A DNA stretch of 64,000 bases from Phoronis australis. Its lineage: Eukaryota; Phoronida; Phoronidae. The position numbers and the translations under genes were made by a program. The notes under the pieces are model-generated. The model worked only from the letters and a program-made list of their open reading frames with translations, was not told the DNA's origin and searched no databases. Positions 36,581 to 48,600 of this stretch are shown here, piece by piece. The DNA lies in contig NMRA01000022.1 of assembly GCA_002633005.1 (NCBI GenBank), positions 238,056 through 302,055 on the forward strand, in the 5' to 3' direction. The stretch's first letter is position 1. The number at the start of each line of letters is the position of its first letter.

Positions 36581-36584
36581 CAAA

Positions 36585-36657
36585 ATGGCAGAGAGGCTGC
36601 GTATTCTGAGCTGCGAAGAAAATAGCTTCTGTTTTTGCCACGTTATTCCGGAGAATG
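36585..36657 (+). CDS. Candidate gene, exon 1
   Basis: MAERLRILSCEENSFCFCHV then IPEN and one base, followed by the donor GTAGTG. The Kozak-type context is strong. The frame stays open past the donor, so the splice is inferred from phase only. Confidence 0.3.
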
Positions 36658-39600
36658 GTAGTGTCTTCTGGACGGGACATTGTGTAGAGTGTTGTTTTCT
36701 TACACACATGATGACCGCACTGACTTCGCAGCACGACAAACCGTCGGCAGCTGTCGAGATTTTTTTGACAGGCAGTACGGTGGTACATGTTTGTCAGTTG
36801 ATAGATGCTGGCAATGAAAAATTATTCCAAACTTTTGTGAATAGTACATGTTTTCTGAACAATGTTCAGTGTAGAGTCATGAGAACTTAATTGTAGATAC
36901 ACTTTTAAGTCAAGGAACTCTTTGTTACGTATCTGAGTTATCACTGCAGCATGTATTTACATAATTATTTAATTAGATATTGTCTCTACTGCAAGCGTGC
37001 TCCACCAATTAAACACCATAGAGAATGCTGAAAATTGGTGATCGAATCACTGCGAGTATTAGAGTGGTTCAAAGGTATGTAACTAGGAAAAGTATCAGCT
37101 AAACACAGCTTCACTTGGCTATTAAGCTGAAAAGTTTTCGATGTTGGGTCAATACACGAAAATTCGCAAATTTGCTTAAAAAATTGAAAAACTGGTGTCC
37201 AAAGTACTCAAACGCAGTTTTGGTGGTACACAAGTCTCTATCCAGAATTGGTGAGAGTTTACCGTGAATCGTCTTTATTTTACGGCTATTTTTAGAATAT
37301 AAGGTGTAGTTTTGACCAGCTACTGTAGATGGCATATGACAACTTTAGTGAGTATTTTTTCATTTTCACCCTCAACTTGGATAGTGAGCTTTCTTGTAAA
37401 AGAGGATGTTCACTCTGTGGTGAATTTTTCAAGTTATCAAATCTCTTTTAGTATCATTTGAGCATACAGCATAGTTTTTATCTGTCGTGGTAGTAGTCAC
37501 TATTTCTTTGGTTTAGAGATATTCTTCCATAGGTTTCACCTAATGTCGGATTGATTTTACAGTAATCTTATTTACTGTAATCATCCGGATTAATGCCAGC
37601 CGGTTTAAACTGAGATACTTAAGAATTGGGGCGGGCCTTAAGCAATAGTTTTTTGAAAATGACTTATTATAGTAACAGGTTGTACTTATGTTCTGGATTA
37701 TTAACATCAGTGCATAAAAACTTGTGCCGTGGAGCTTTATATATATAATTATCCCATACCTATTAAGTGCAATAAGGCCATGTGGTATCGTATTGTTTTC
37801 TGTATTTCTTTCCTGGGACTACTTTAACAGTGCTCTCTGTCATGGAAATTTCAAAAGGTAGGTCAATGCTGACAAATGTTGTTAGCTGGCTCATCATCAA
37901 ACTTTCATAAATTAGTTTATAGTTGCAGCAGTATAAATAACACTACAACCAGGTCACAAACATAACATGTGGTACAAAACTCTTCATAATATAACACTTC
38001 TGTCTCGGTTGTAGTTGTTGTATATAGGCCTTTTCATACTGACTTTACTCCGGTCTGAGTAGAGCAAAGTTAACTAAACCGTTCATTCTGACGTCGGTAG
38101 TTAACAGACTTCGAAGTAAACGGTAGGTGACTCTGTTGTCATCGAAGTTATCGCAAGGTAGCGTTGCACGCTAAGATTTTTTTAATGTCACAACTTGGGA
38201 ACATTTACCTGTGCTAATTGACATAAAACTTATTTTTAATTTGGTTGGTGATCATTAGAACAAAATGTAAGCAACTATTAGCAATGGCAATATCCTGTAA
38301 TTGTTGACGATAACAGTGGCACCTGGCGATAACTTCGATGGACTGAAGTTGACCGTTCATACTGCACCGCAGTGTTGACGCTCTGCTCTTAAGTCCACCT
38401 GTTTACTGCGAAGTTAAGTGGTGCTGGTAACTTCGATCGCGGACCGAATTTATGCGTTCATACTGACCGCAACTCCCCAAAACATCGCCGTTGTCAACAT
38501 TAGTACGACAGGCTCTTATGTCTGCAACTCCTGGTAACTACAGTGTCAAATATCGTTATTTAATTGTTTTTTTTGCTCAATGCTCAATTAATTGTTTTTC
38601 ATCTTATCTCTTCTCAAGTAATAGATTGTTACATTTCATTCTGTTTCCTGTAACTCCAGTGAATATGTAACCTAACGCACAAGTACATTCTCTACAGGTT
38701 GAGATCTGCCATGTGAACAGTCTTGGTGAAGTGTTTTAAAAATCTGCTGTAAAAATAGAAGAAACCAAGAGTTTGAAACGTTTGGGATAAATATGAATTC
38801 GGTCTTGATCGATACGTGGAATGATTTCTCATGACACACACATGCACGAACGCACGCGCACACACATGTATATATATATGTGTATATGTATATGTATTAT
38901 ATACCGTATATGTACACACACAGGTGGAAACTCCTAAAGGTTGAGTACGCTATGAACCTCTGATTTATGAGGTCATTGGCTTGCTTTAATAAAAAGTACA
39001 TTTCATGAGCTTTCAAGCTGGTATGTGTTTGGTGCTGTTAATTGGCGAAAACTATTTTTTCGCCAAGTGTATTGCTCTGTCTTCTTATTTTTATGCGCCC
39101 ACATGTTTATATGTGGGAGCATATTGCTGTCATCTCTGTCTGGGTGTCCAGTGTCTGGGGCTGTATCTCCTAAACCCCTTGCAGGATCTTACTGAAATTT
39201 AACAGGTGTGTTCCTATGGGGTTGACGGCAGAGGGCGACGTGTTTCGGACTGACCCGAATACCACTGTGCCCCCTAGTGGTAATTATAGTTTTTATGTTT
39301 GCCTCTGTATCTTCAAAGGTCCTCAACCAATTTTCATGAAATTTAGCAAATAGGCATCTATTAATGAGGTGATGCTATCCTCCCGTTTTCGGATGGATTC
39401 AATGCATTTTGCGCTAACTAATGGCCATATTTACTATTTTCGGGTCCGTTTTTTGGCGTCTGCCCCATCAATCAACCAAACCACTCTAAGCATGATTATG
39501 AAAATTGGCATGTAAGTTTTACTATGGAAGAGGACAGTTGACAAAGATTTTTCGACGACTTCGACTACTGTAGCTTCTAGTGGTAGTTTTGTTTTTTGTT

Positions 39601-42600
39601 TTTGCGCCCATGGCTGCATCTCCTAAACGCTTTACAGGATCTTTATTAAATGTAGCAAATGTTTTTATATGAAGTTGACAATGGACGACGACGACTTTTG
39701 GGACAGATCGGAGTACTGGTGTGTCCTCTAGTGGCAATTTTAGTTTTTTATGATCACCTCTGTATCTTCAAAGGTCCTCAATGGATTTCCATAAAATGTG
39801 GCACATTGGCATCTAGGTGACGCTATCCTCTCGTTTTGGAATGGGTTCAAGGTATTTTGCACCACCTAGTGGCCATTTTTATTGTTTTCAACTTTGTTTT
39901 TTGTCGTCCGTCCCTCCGTCAACCAAACCACTCTAAGGATGATTTTGAAGACTGCCATTTATGTTCTTACTATGAAGAGGACGATTGGCAATGATTTTCC
40001 GACAACTTCGACTACTGTGGCGCCTCCTAGTGGCTTTTTTTTGCGCCAATACCTGTATCTTCTAAGCCCTCTGCAGGATCTTTATTAAATGAGCTCTTGT
40101 ATTTATATGAAGATAACAACGGAAGACGCGACTTTCAGACGGAATCAATGAACACTGCGCTCCCTTAGTGGCAATTTCCTTTTTTCTGTTTTCCTGTTTC
40201 TCTGAAGTTCCTCTACCAATTTTCATGACATGAAATTTTGGAAATAGCTTTCTTTTAAAGAAAGAGTGATATTTCCAATGAATTCGACATATTGCGCCAT
40301 CTAGTGGCCTTTTTTTATTGTTTTCTTGTCTGTTTTTGGCTTCTGCTATCTGTCAACCAAACCACTCTTTGGATGATTGTGAAAATTGGCTTATATGTTC
40401 TTAGTGTGAAGAGGACGGTTGACGATGATTTTCTGACTTCAATTACTGTGGTGCCTCCTAGTGGCAGTTTTGTTTTTTGCACCCTTAGCTGTATCTCCTA
40501 AGCCCTCTGCAGCTTCTTTAATAAATTTAGCTAGTGTATTCGTATGAAGTTGACAACAAAAGACGAAAACTTTCAGAGGGATCCGATGAGCGCTTTGCCC
40601 TCTAGTGGCAATTTCATTTTTGCCATTTTGCTCTGTTTCTCTAAAGTTCCTTGATGGATTTTCATGGAATGTGGTAAATATCTTTCTGTATTTTGCTCAA
40701 TCTAGTGGCCATTTTTATGATACTAGTAAATACCCTAGAAGCACACCGTTTGCTTTGCATTCGTGGGCACATTTCAACACTCCGCGTTGCTCTTGTTTTC
40801 TTTGATTTCACGGTTCAGCTTGCGTTTCTAGTCGAATCAACACGAAATTCGTGCCATATGTGCGTATATGGTCAATAGTTTGAGGCTTATTGATTTTGGT
40901 TGAAATCGACACAGGCTTACTAGTGTTGTATATGCGACTTTCTATGGGATACTTAGATTGTGATTAGATCTCGCCAACAGATGTCTGGCTGGTGTCATCT
41001 CTTTCTCATTAGAACTTGTTGTTCTCCAATTATTCAAGATTTGTGGGATGTCCCTTTTGTAAACCACAATTTTTGCTCGATTGACGTGAAATTTTAAATC
41101 GTCAGGTACCTGGTGAATAGCTTAAGACCTCAGTTGAAGTTGGAAGCAAACTGACGCAGAGGGGGCCATTTTTCTGTTTATGGAGCCATAACTAAAAAGC
41201 TACCAAAGTTGTTTAATCCGGTTCTATTTATAGTTTACTGTTATGAAGTTACTCAAGATTTTGTCACGAATGTTCCATTTTGACTGAATGTGGCTGGTAG
41301 ACCTCCGTAAAGTTTAGCAAAAGAAAAATGATGAGACTTACTAATTCAAGTTTCATGCAGCGTCCGTTAAGTCGCTGGCAAGTGAAGTAAACTCTGACGT
41401 CTCCTAATCGACGCTGAGCTTTCCACCATATTTTTAGTTCTGCAAATATCTGATAGGTGTCTCTCTAGGCATCCCTTAATGATCAACTTTAAAATGGCCA
41501 TGAGTAGCTGATACAGCCAGCTTTGTACAAAATGTTACTCCAGTTTGAGGGAAGTTTCAAGTGTTGAAATAAATATTCTGTTTTAACTATTTTCTGACTG
41601 CTTTCACTTAAGCTAAAAATGAAAATCTAAATACAAAGTTCAAGAAAGCAGCAACGATCGATGGATTTTCATGCTGGTGGCCATGGTGACTGATCATTAC
41701 AAAAGTCATGAACTTAGTCACTCACTATGATATTCAAATTTGATGTGTTGTCCTCACAGAGATTTGTCCAGATTCTGACTGTTTTGAAAACTTATAAAGT
41801 CTTTTTGATCACACACAATTTGCGAAGAAATGGTAAATAGTTCCATTTGTGTTCCCAAATGTGCGGGGAAAAGTTCAAAATCGTCAACTATTTTCTTAGT
41901 TTCTCAGAAAATGTAGTAAGCGTTAGTAAATCTAGGAAGTTACGGTCATGTTTGACAGGTTGAGCAACTAAACTTTAAAGTTGCTTTCAGCAAGTAAGCT
42001 TGAGCTGAAGCCAGTTCCATAAATCTGAGGTCGCGTTTTGTGTGCTCTGCCTTGTCAAATCAGATCCTGTCATGTTTTAAAAGTGTTAATAGTAGGTATT
42101 GTCTAAATTGTTTGTTATTGACTTAAGTGTTCCTTTCCACCAAAATTTCTCCTTGATTACATTCTTATTGACATGTAATGGGCTTAATTTGACCTTGTAG
42201 TTTCCATAATTGTTCATCTATTTAGCACACACTGATGGGCGAGTGAAGTTTCATTGCCTCAGATTTCTTCAGAAAATAAGGATTAATAATACGCCAGTCT
42301 GTTCTTAACGTGGATTGAACTGTGTAGGTGTCACAATACAACACTTGGTTTCCATTACCGGTATCTGTAGCGAGGTTATGAGCCTTTAAAAAAGATGGAA
42401 ATGATTTTTATGGTAATTTTTGTGCGCCCACATATTTGTATGTGGACGCATCATGTTGTCATCTCCGTCCGTCCGTCCGGGTGGCGTCTGTCCGCCGTCC
42501 GCTGCTCTATCTCCAAACCCTTTGACACATGTTCTTGAAATGTGGCATATATATGTTCCATTTATGAATAGGACGGCATGAGTGAACTTTCGGACGGATC

Positions 42601-45600
42601 CGACTACCGGTGTGCCCCCTAGTGGCAATTTTAGTTTTTTACGCTTACCTTTGTATCTTCAACAGTCCTTAACGGATTTTCATGAAATTTAATATGTAGG
42701 CACCTATTAGTGAGGTGACGCTATCCTCCCGTTTTCGGATGGATTCGATGTAGTTTGCGCCACCTAGTGGCCATTTTTACTGTTTTGGAGTCTGTTTTTT
42801 ACGTCCACCCCTCTATCAACCAAACTGCTCAAAGACTGATTGTGAAAATTGGCATGTATGTGCTTGCTATAAAGAGGACGGTTGACAATGATTTTCCGAT
42901 GATTTCGACTACTGTGGCGCCTCCTAGTGGCAGTTTTGTTTTTGTTGCGCCTATGGCTGTATCTCCTAAACCGTTCGCAGGATCTTTACTTAATTTAGCA
43001 AGTGTATTTATGTGATGTTGATTACGGATGACGACGACTTTCAGACAGATCTGACTACTGCTGTGCCCCCTAGTGTCAATTTTAGGTTTTTACGTTTAAC
43101 TCAGTATCTTCAAAGGTCCTCAACAGATTTTCATAAAATGTTAAATATGGGCATCTATTGGTGTGATGATGCTATCTGTTTTTTGGATGGAATCGAGGTA
43201 TTTTGCACCACCTAGTGGCCACGTTTGCTGTTTTCAAATTTTGTTTTTGGTGTCCATCCCTGTATCAACCAAATCATTTGAAAAATATGTTCTCAGTGTG
43301 AAGACGACCTTTGATGATGGTGACCGATTACTGTGGCGCCTCCTAGTGGTAGTTTTGTTTTGCACCCATAGTTGTGTCTCTTAAACCCACTGCAGGATCT
43401 TAACTAAATTTAGTAAGTGTATTTATGTGAAGATAACAACAGACGACGACCACTTTCAAGCGGATCCAACGGACACTGTGCCCACTAGTGGCAATTTCAT
43501 TTTATTCTGTTTTCCTTTGTTTCTCTGAAGTTCCTTGACAGATTTTTATGAAATATGACGTGTTCCTGTTTTTGGATGGATTGTATGTTTTTGCGCCATC
43601 TAGTTTCCATTTTTATGATGCAAATAAACAACCCTAAAAGCACATCATTTGCAATGCATTCGTGGGCGCATTTCAACGTTCCGCGTTGTTCTTGTTTTGT
43701 GTGAAGTAAGTGGGAAATTACTGGTCTTTCACAGTGCCATCATTCTGTTCTTTCTCTTCCAGGTAAATTGAGAGATTGGTTTGAAACATCCATAAAAGTC
43801 CAGGATAAACCCTTGGTGAGTCTCCCTTTAAAGTAATTCTAATACACCTTAAAATGATGTTAAGCTATGTTGTTGTTTCACTCAAAACTGAAAGTCTTCT
43901 GAGAGCTAAATGGACTAGTCGGCTTAAACACCTTGACTATGCAAGCCAGTTCTAGCCTATACCTTTTTACTCATATGGACCACTAAAATCTGCGTGCAAA
44001 GTAATCCTCTATCCTCAGTTTGATCGCTAGTGTGTGCACAGGACCCTCGCTCACCTAAGGGGAAAGGTAGCTGTCTTCTGGTTGAGAGGGAAATAACTCC
44101 GTTCTAGTTACCACCCTTCATCGGCAATGCCTCAAACAGTCGAGACTAACATCTTCCAGAAATTCTTCTAATCTTAAATGGAGTTTTTTAATCATTAGAA
44201 GAAAATTTTTGGTCCGAAATATCTTTCATTGGGAATGGGGCTAATATTTGGCCCCCAAATCGAGGCATCGAGTTACCAGCCTGTTATGTGAGCCTATCAA
44301 GTGCTTTACTGTGGATTCATTTTGTTCTAGTGAAAGAGACATTGATCGTAGGACATATCATCATTGTACTGGTCAGACTAACTCATTGTCTAATTCCCTA
44401 TCCTTTGAAAAGTTTAAGTAGTCAGCTCTTACAGGATTTTCCGCAGTTTGAGAACCAGTTATCCACTGAAAAATGAACATCAAACTGGTTCTCGAAATTT
44501 TCTGAGTTACATGTCGAGTTACATGAACAAAACCGTTATGTCTTGTATGCTGGAAAAGTCTCGACACATCTTGCCCATTCACCTGCCCTGAAATTGTTAC
44601 CTTGAGGGTATAAATGAATCACAAATTGTCCATTGGCAGTCAGTTTTATTCACCGCGTGTGATTAACTTGCTCTGATCTAAGTGTTATCACAATTTGATC
44701 TTAAGATGCATCTGACTACTGTGGCACCCTCTTTTGGCAGTTCAATTTTCGAGAAACATACTTGCTGGTCAATTTTTGACCCAATGACTTGCAAAATTTT
44801 GTTGGAAATTTATCATGATGATAAGAACATATGGGCTGCACCTTAGCTTCCAGTCTGTGTATGGCAGGGATAATTTTAAGACCAATTTTATTGATACACT
44901 GGGATTCTTTAACTTGAGAATACGGGGCCATTAAAATTGGAAGCAAAAAGGACAAATACTAACGTGGCCCACAGGTTCTCTAAATTGCCCATAAAGATAA
45001 CATTGTCTTGGTCAATTCACCCATACTCACATTTTCTAAAATGATGTCTGCTATGGTCACATCCTAACTGTTAGTCACCAATAATCACATCCCGAAAACG
45101 AAAACATCAGTGTTCATTTGTGGAGGCAGAAAAATGCTTTGTATTATGATTGACCTAGTTTTTGAAATGTAAGGCTGCTGGCACACTTCTGAGCCTTGTC
45201 ATGCCTCATTCAGCTTTTCATTTTTTTTCTTCATTGCAACACACTGCGTGACAATAGAACTCATCAGAAAGACATATGACAAACTAATGTTAAATATAAT
45301 GGTGATTAGCACAGAGGCAGTGTTCAGCTATGGCAGGGCATGGGACCCATGAAGGCATAGCATTCTGGGTAAAATATTGGAGAATCAGAGAGGGCGTTGT
45401 AGTGTACTAGGAAATGTCTGTTACGTACTTCAGAAGGTGGTATTGCTTTGGTATCAGTCATCTCATCCCAGGTATAGGCCTCGCAGAGCAAGGTTGCACA
45501 GCAAAATAATATCTGGGTCAGTGTGCGTGCATCTGTGTGACTAGTTGCTAGTGGTAAGCCATTTTACACTAATTACCAGAATTCAGTTAGCCGAGATGTG

Positions 45601-48600
45601 GACACTGTAAAAACCGAAGGATTGAATAATTCGTATACTGTCGGTGACCATACGGGTCTTAGCAATGCCTTTACATCAGAACATGGTACTCCTTCATGCG
45701 AAGTACAATATGTTAGCTTAGCTTTGGTTTCAACTAGGGATTTTTACGTTGAAAACTCAACTGGGATTTAGAATAATGACCATATCGTAAATGCTGACCA
45801 TGGAATTCTTTAGAATTAGAGCCATATAGTAAAGTAATTTAGTGATCACCGAATGGTTACCAAAAATGATGGTATTTTGCTGTACTTCAGTATCTGAAGA
45901 TCTCGTCATCAGAAATGTATCAGTTTATGTGCACATTTGAATATGTCATATTCAGTGTCCAATACATCCTTGCAGAGATTGTGTGTATTAAATAAGACAA
46001 TATTTTCCACGAACTTGAAAAATCACAAGTTCGCATTAGTCTCAGAGGGCTTGTTGATCGTTCAGATACATATTTCTGCTTTGATCTGCTAATGAGATTT
46101 TCATAGCCGATTTCAAATGGATATCAATTGCTATCAGAAACACTATTAAGACACTTGTCTTTTGATGATCTCTGTCCGCGTTTGATGGTTTATTAGTTTT
46201 TGTAAAAAAGTTTCATCAGAACTGAGTATATTTTTGATAAATTACGTGATAACTGTTTGTATGTGGTACAAGATGACACTCAAACATTTTCAGTATTCTC
46301 CGTGACGTGTCGTAGCATGTCGCTGCCATCCGTTTGGGACCAAACTACTGACATTTAAATAGCCATTATCGACCTGTTCAAGAAAACAGCGACGCATATT
46401 GGAATTTTTTGTTCATTGTGCAACTCCATATTAATGCGGAATTTTCGTTTCTCCTTTAGTTGATACCTTTATTTGCTTGTGTTTTTGTCGTCAAAGTTTT
46501 TTGTGCATGTCAAAAGTAGTGTGATGAAATGATGTATGTAGTTAATGCTACCGTATTGCAACCTTATGTCACATTTGTAATGACCAGTAATTGACCTATC
46601 GCTAGGATTTTGAGTGAACGGACCTATCAGGACATAGCATTCTTGACACACATCCATTTCCAAGCTGCCATTTTACGCGACAAACAACACGTTGCCGGGT
46701 AAAGCTTATTGTTTGTTTGTCGACATTTCGCAAGGGGGCGGAGCTTGCGGTAGGTCAATTTTATTAGAGGTTTAGGAGGTAGATATGCCATTCTGTAAAT
46801 GGGCATTTTCCTGTATATACCGGTGACATGACGAAAAGCACTTTGTCACTAGATGGCGATAGTATAGTTGGAGAACAGTGTTCTGCATAGTTTCCTGCAT
46901 TTTTGTAAATTTTTTAGGACCACCGTCAGGCACCATGCTGCCAAATTGAATCTGTTGCACGATGCGATATCCAAACAATTCACACATAAATACACTGAAA
47001 GTCTCAAAATGTCCACGAATGTCAAACTGGCCTGTCTTGCATACCACAATTCGAAAGATGCTGTTTTGCTTTAACAATTGTAAAGAGTAGTATGTTGACA
47101 ATTTGCTATCAAACCAATATGCTACACGATGACAAGTCATTGTCTGTTTGAATTAGTCATCATGACAAGCTAATGTTATTTTGATGAACACCTTTTTCGA
47201 GTGCTGAACCTTTTATTGAAGGCACTTCAGGTCGGAGTCCGCAGGGGTTCGAGCAATTCAGCCATCCATACTTTGCTGCTCAGTGAAAGAGCATGAATGA
47301 CCTTCCCATATCTGTTCATTGTCAGACCCCCTCTCAATATGATCCTGGATCTGTGTCTGCAAAAATTGGTTGTCAGTTCTTAAGTGATGTGACTTGTTGC
47401 CCTTCCTATGTCTCAGTATATGGAAATGGGGGAGGAGCCTGGCTCATCAATCCAATGGTACGAAAATAACGTTGCATAAATGTAGTGTTGTGTAAATTTG
47501 TGCTTGAGGTATCAATTGCTACAAGTAGGTATACACGTTTTTTCAAATAGATACATCTGATGGTAACTAAATTTGAATTCTGCAATTTTAAAATTATTTT
47601 ACAATTAAGATTACCTAATCGCTGGCTTTCATAAGAGGCCTCAACACATTTGCTTCATATTCTCTCACTTACTCAAGTCAAGATCTGTGCTAGAAGGCGT
47701 GAACTAATGATACAGTGCCCGTAATCTTCTAGCCAACATTGATCTCGAACTCACGATTCATGAGTGAGAGCCTGTTGTTCAAACCATTGTCCTATACCGT
47801 TTTCATATTTGGTTTTGTTACGGTAAAAATTCTCGAGTTGGGGCAGTGAAAATTCAAGTTGGTTAAGGTCGGAGCTTGTGGCAAAATTTAGAAATAGTAG
47901 GCTATACTGGCTTTCTCAGATTTAAGAATTCCAAGAAAAAGACAAATTTTGTGTCGGCAACTATTTTTGACGACTTTATCTCAGACTTAGTTGGTACAAA
48001 ATGTAATGTCCAATATCTGAGAAATATCATAACTACCAAAATTACCCATTTCCCAATCTCCAGACTCAGGAAAATTCATTTTTGATTTGAATATCACTGT
48101 CCCAAATTTTAGAGAGTCTCAAATTTTAGAAACAGTCCAACACTAAAGAATTTTCCCTACTTGTTTAATTGTACATAATAAGGTCTATTATCTGACCATC
48201 AAATTGAGGATAAGTGATCACAGCTTTATATTTATAGTGTCCAATTTTACACATTATTTGACACAGGGCATTGCAAACTGTGTTTGTGCATTCTGCATCT
48301 TCAGCAGCAAAAATCTGATTTGTACTTTTGAGTTATTCTATTTGATTACTTTTCTTAAAGTTAAGTTAAAATCTCATCTATTTCATACAAAAAATTGCCT
48401 GTTCTTCTTTTTCCAAGGGTTTCTAAACGTTGTTGCGAACGCACACAATTTTTCAAAATGTCTGATTGTAACTATGGTTCAGAACTAGAACGTGGAAAAG
48501 CATTAGTTTTGCGCCACACATCATCTATGAAAAAATGAGGAAACAAGATGTCACTTATCTGCCATGTTATGTCATTGGTGAGATTGTAACCGAAATTTCG

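Noticed and set aside
44042-44066. 25-nt micro-exon (DPRSPKGK) between candidate exons 2 and 3
   Set aside because: It is needed only if exon 3 starts at 47417. The longer exon 3 from 47326 is open and phase-correct without it.
44700-45110. Minus-strand exon-like DVTIADIILEN before GTGAGT
   Set aside because: The surrounding sequence is a degenerate TGACCATA-rich repeat, and no second exon was found.
46772-47140. Minus-strand open frame of 122 codons
   Set aside because: It overlaps candidate plus-strand open sequence, has no domain, and its composition is like random intron.
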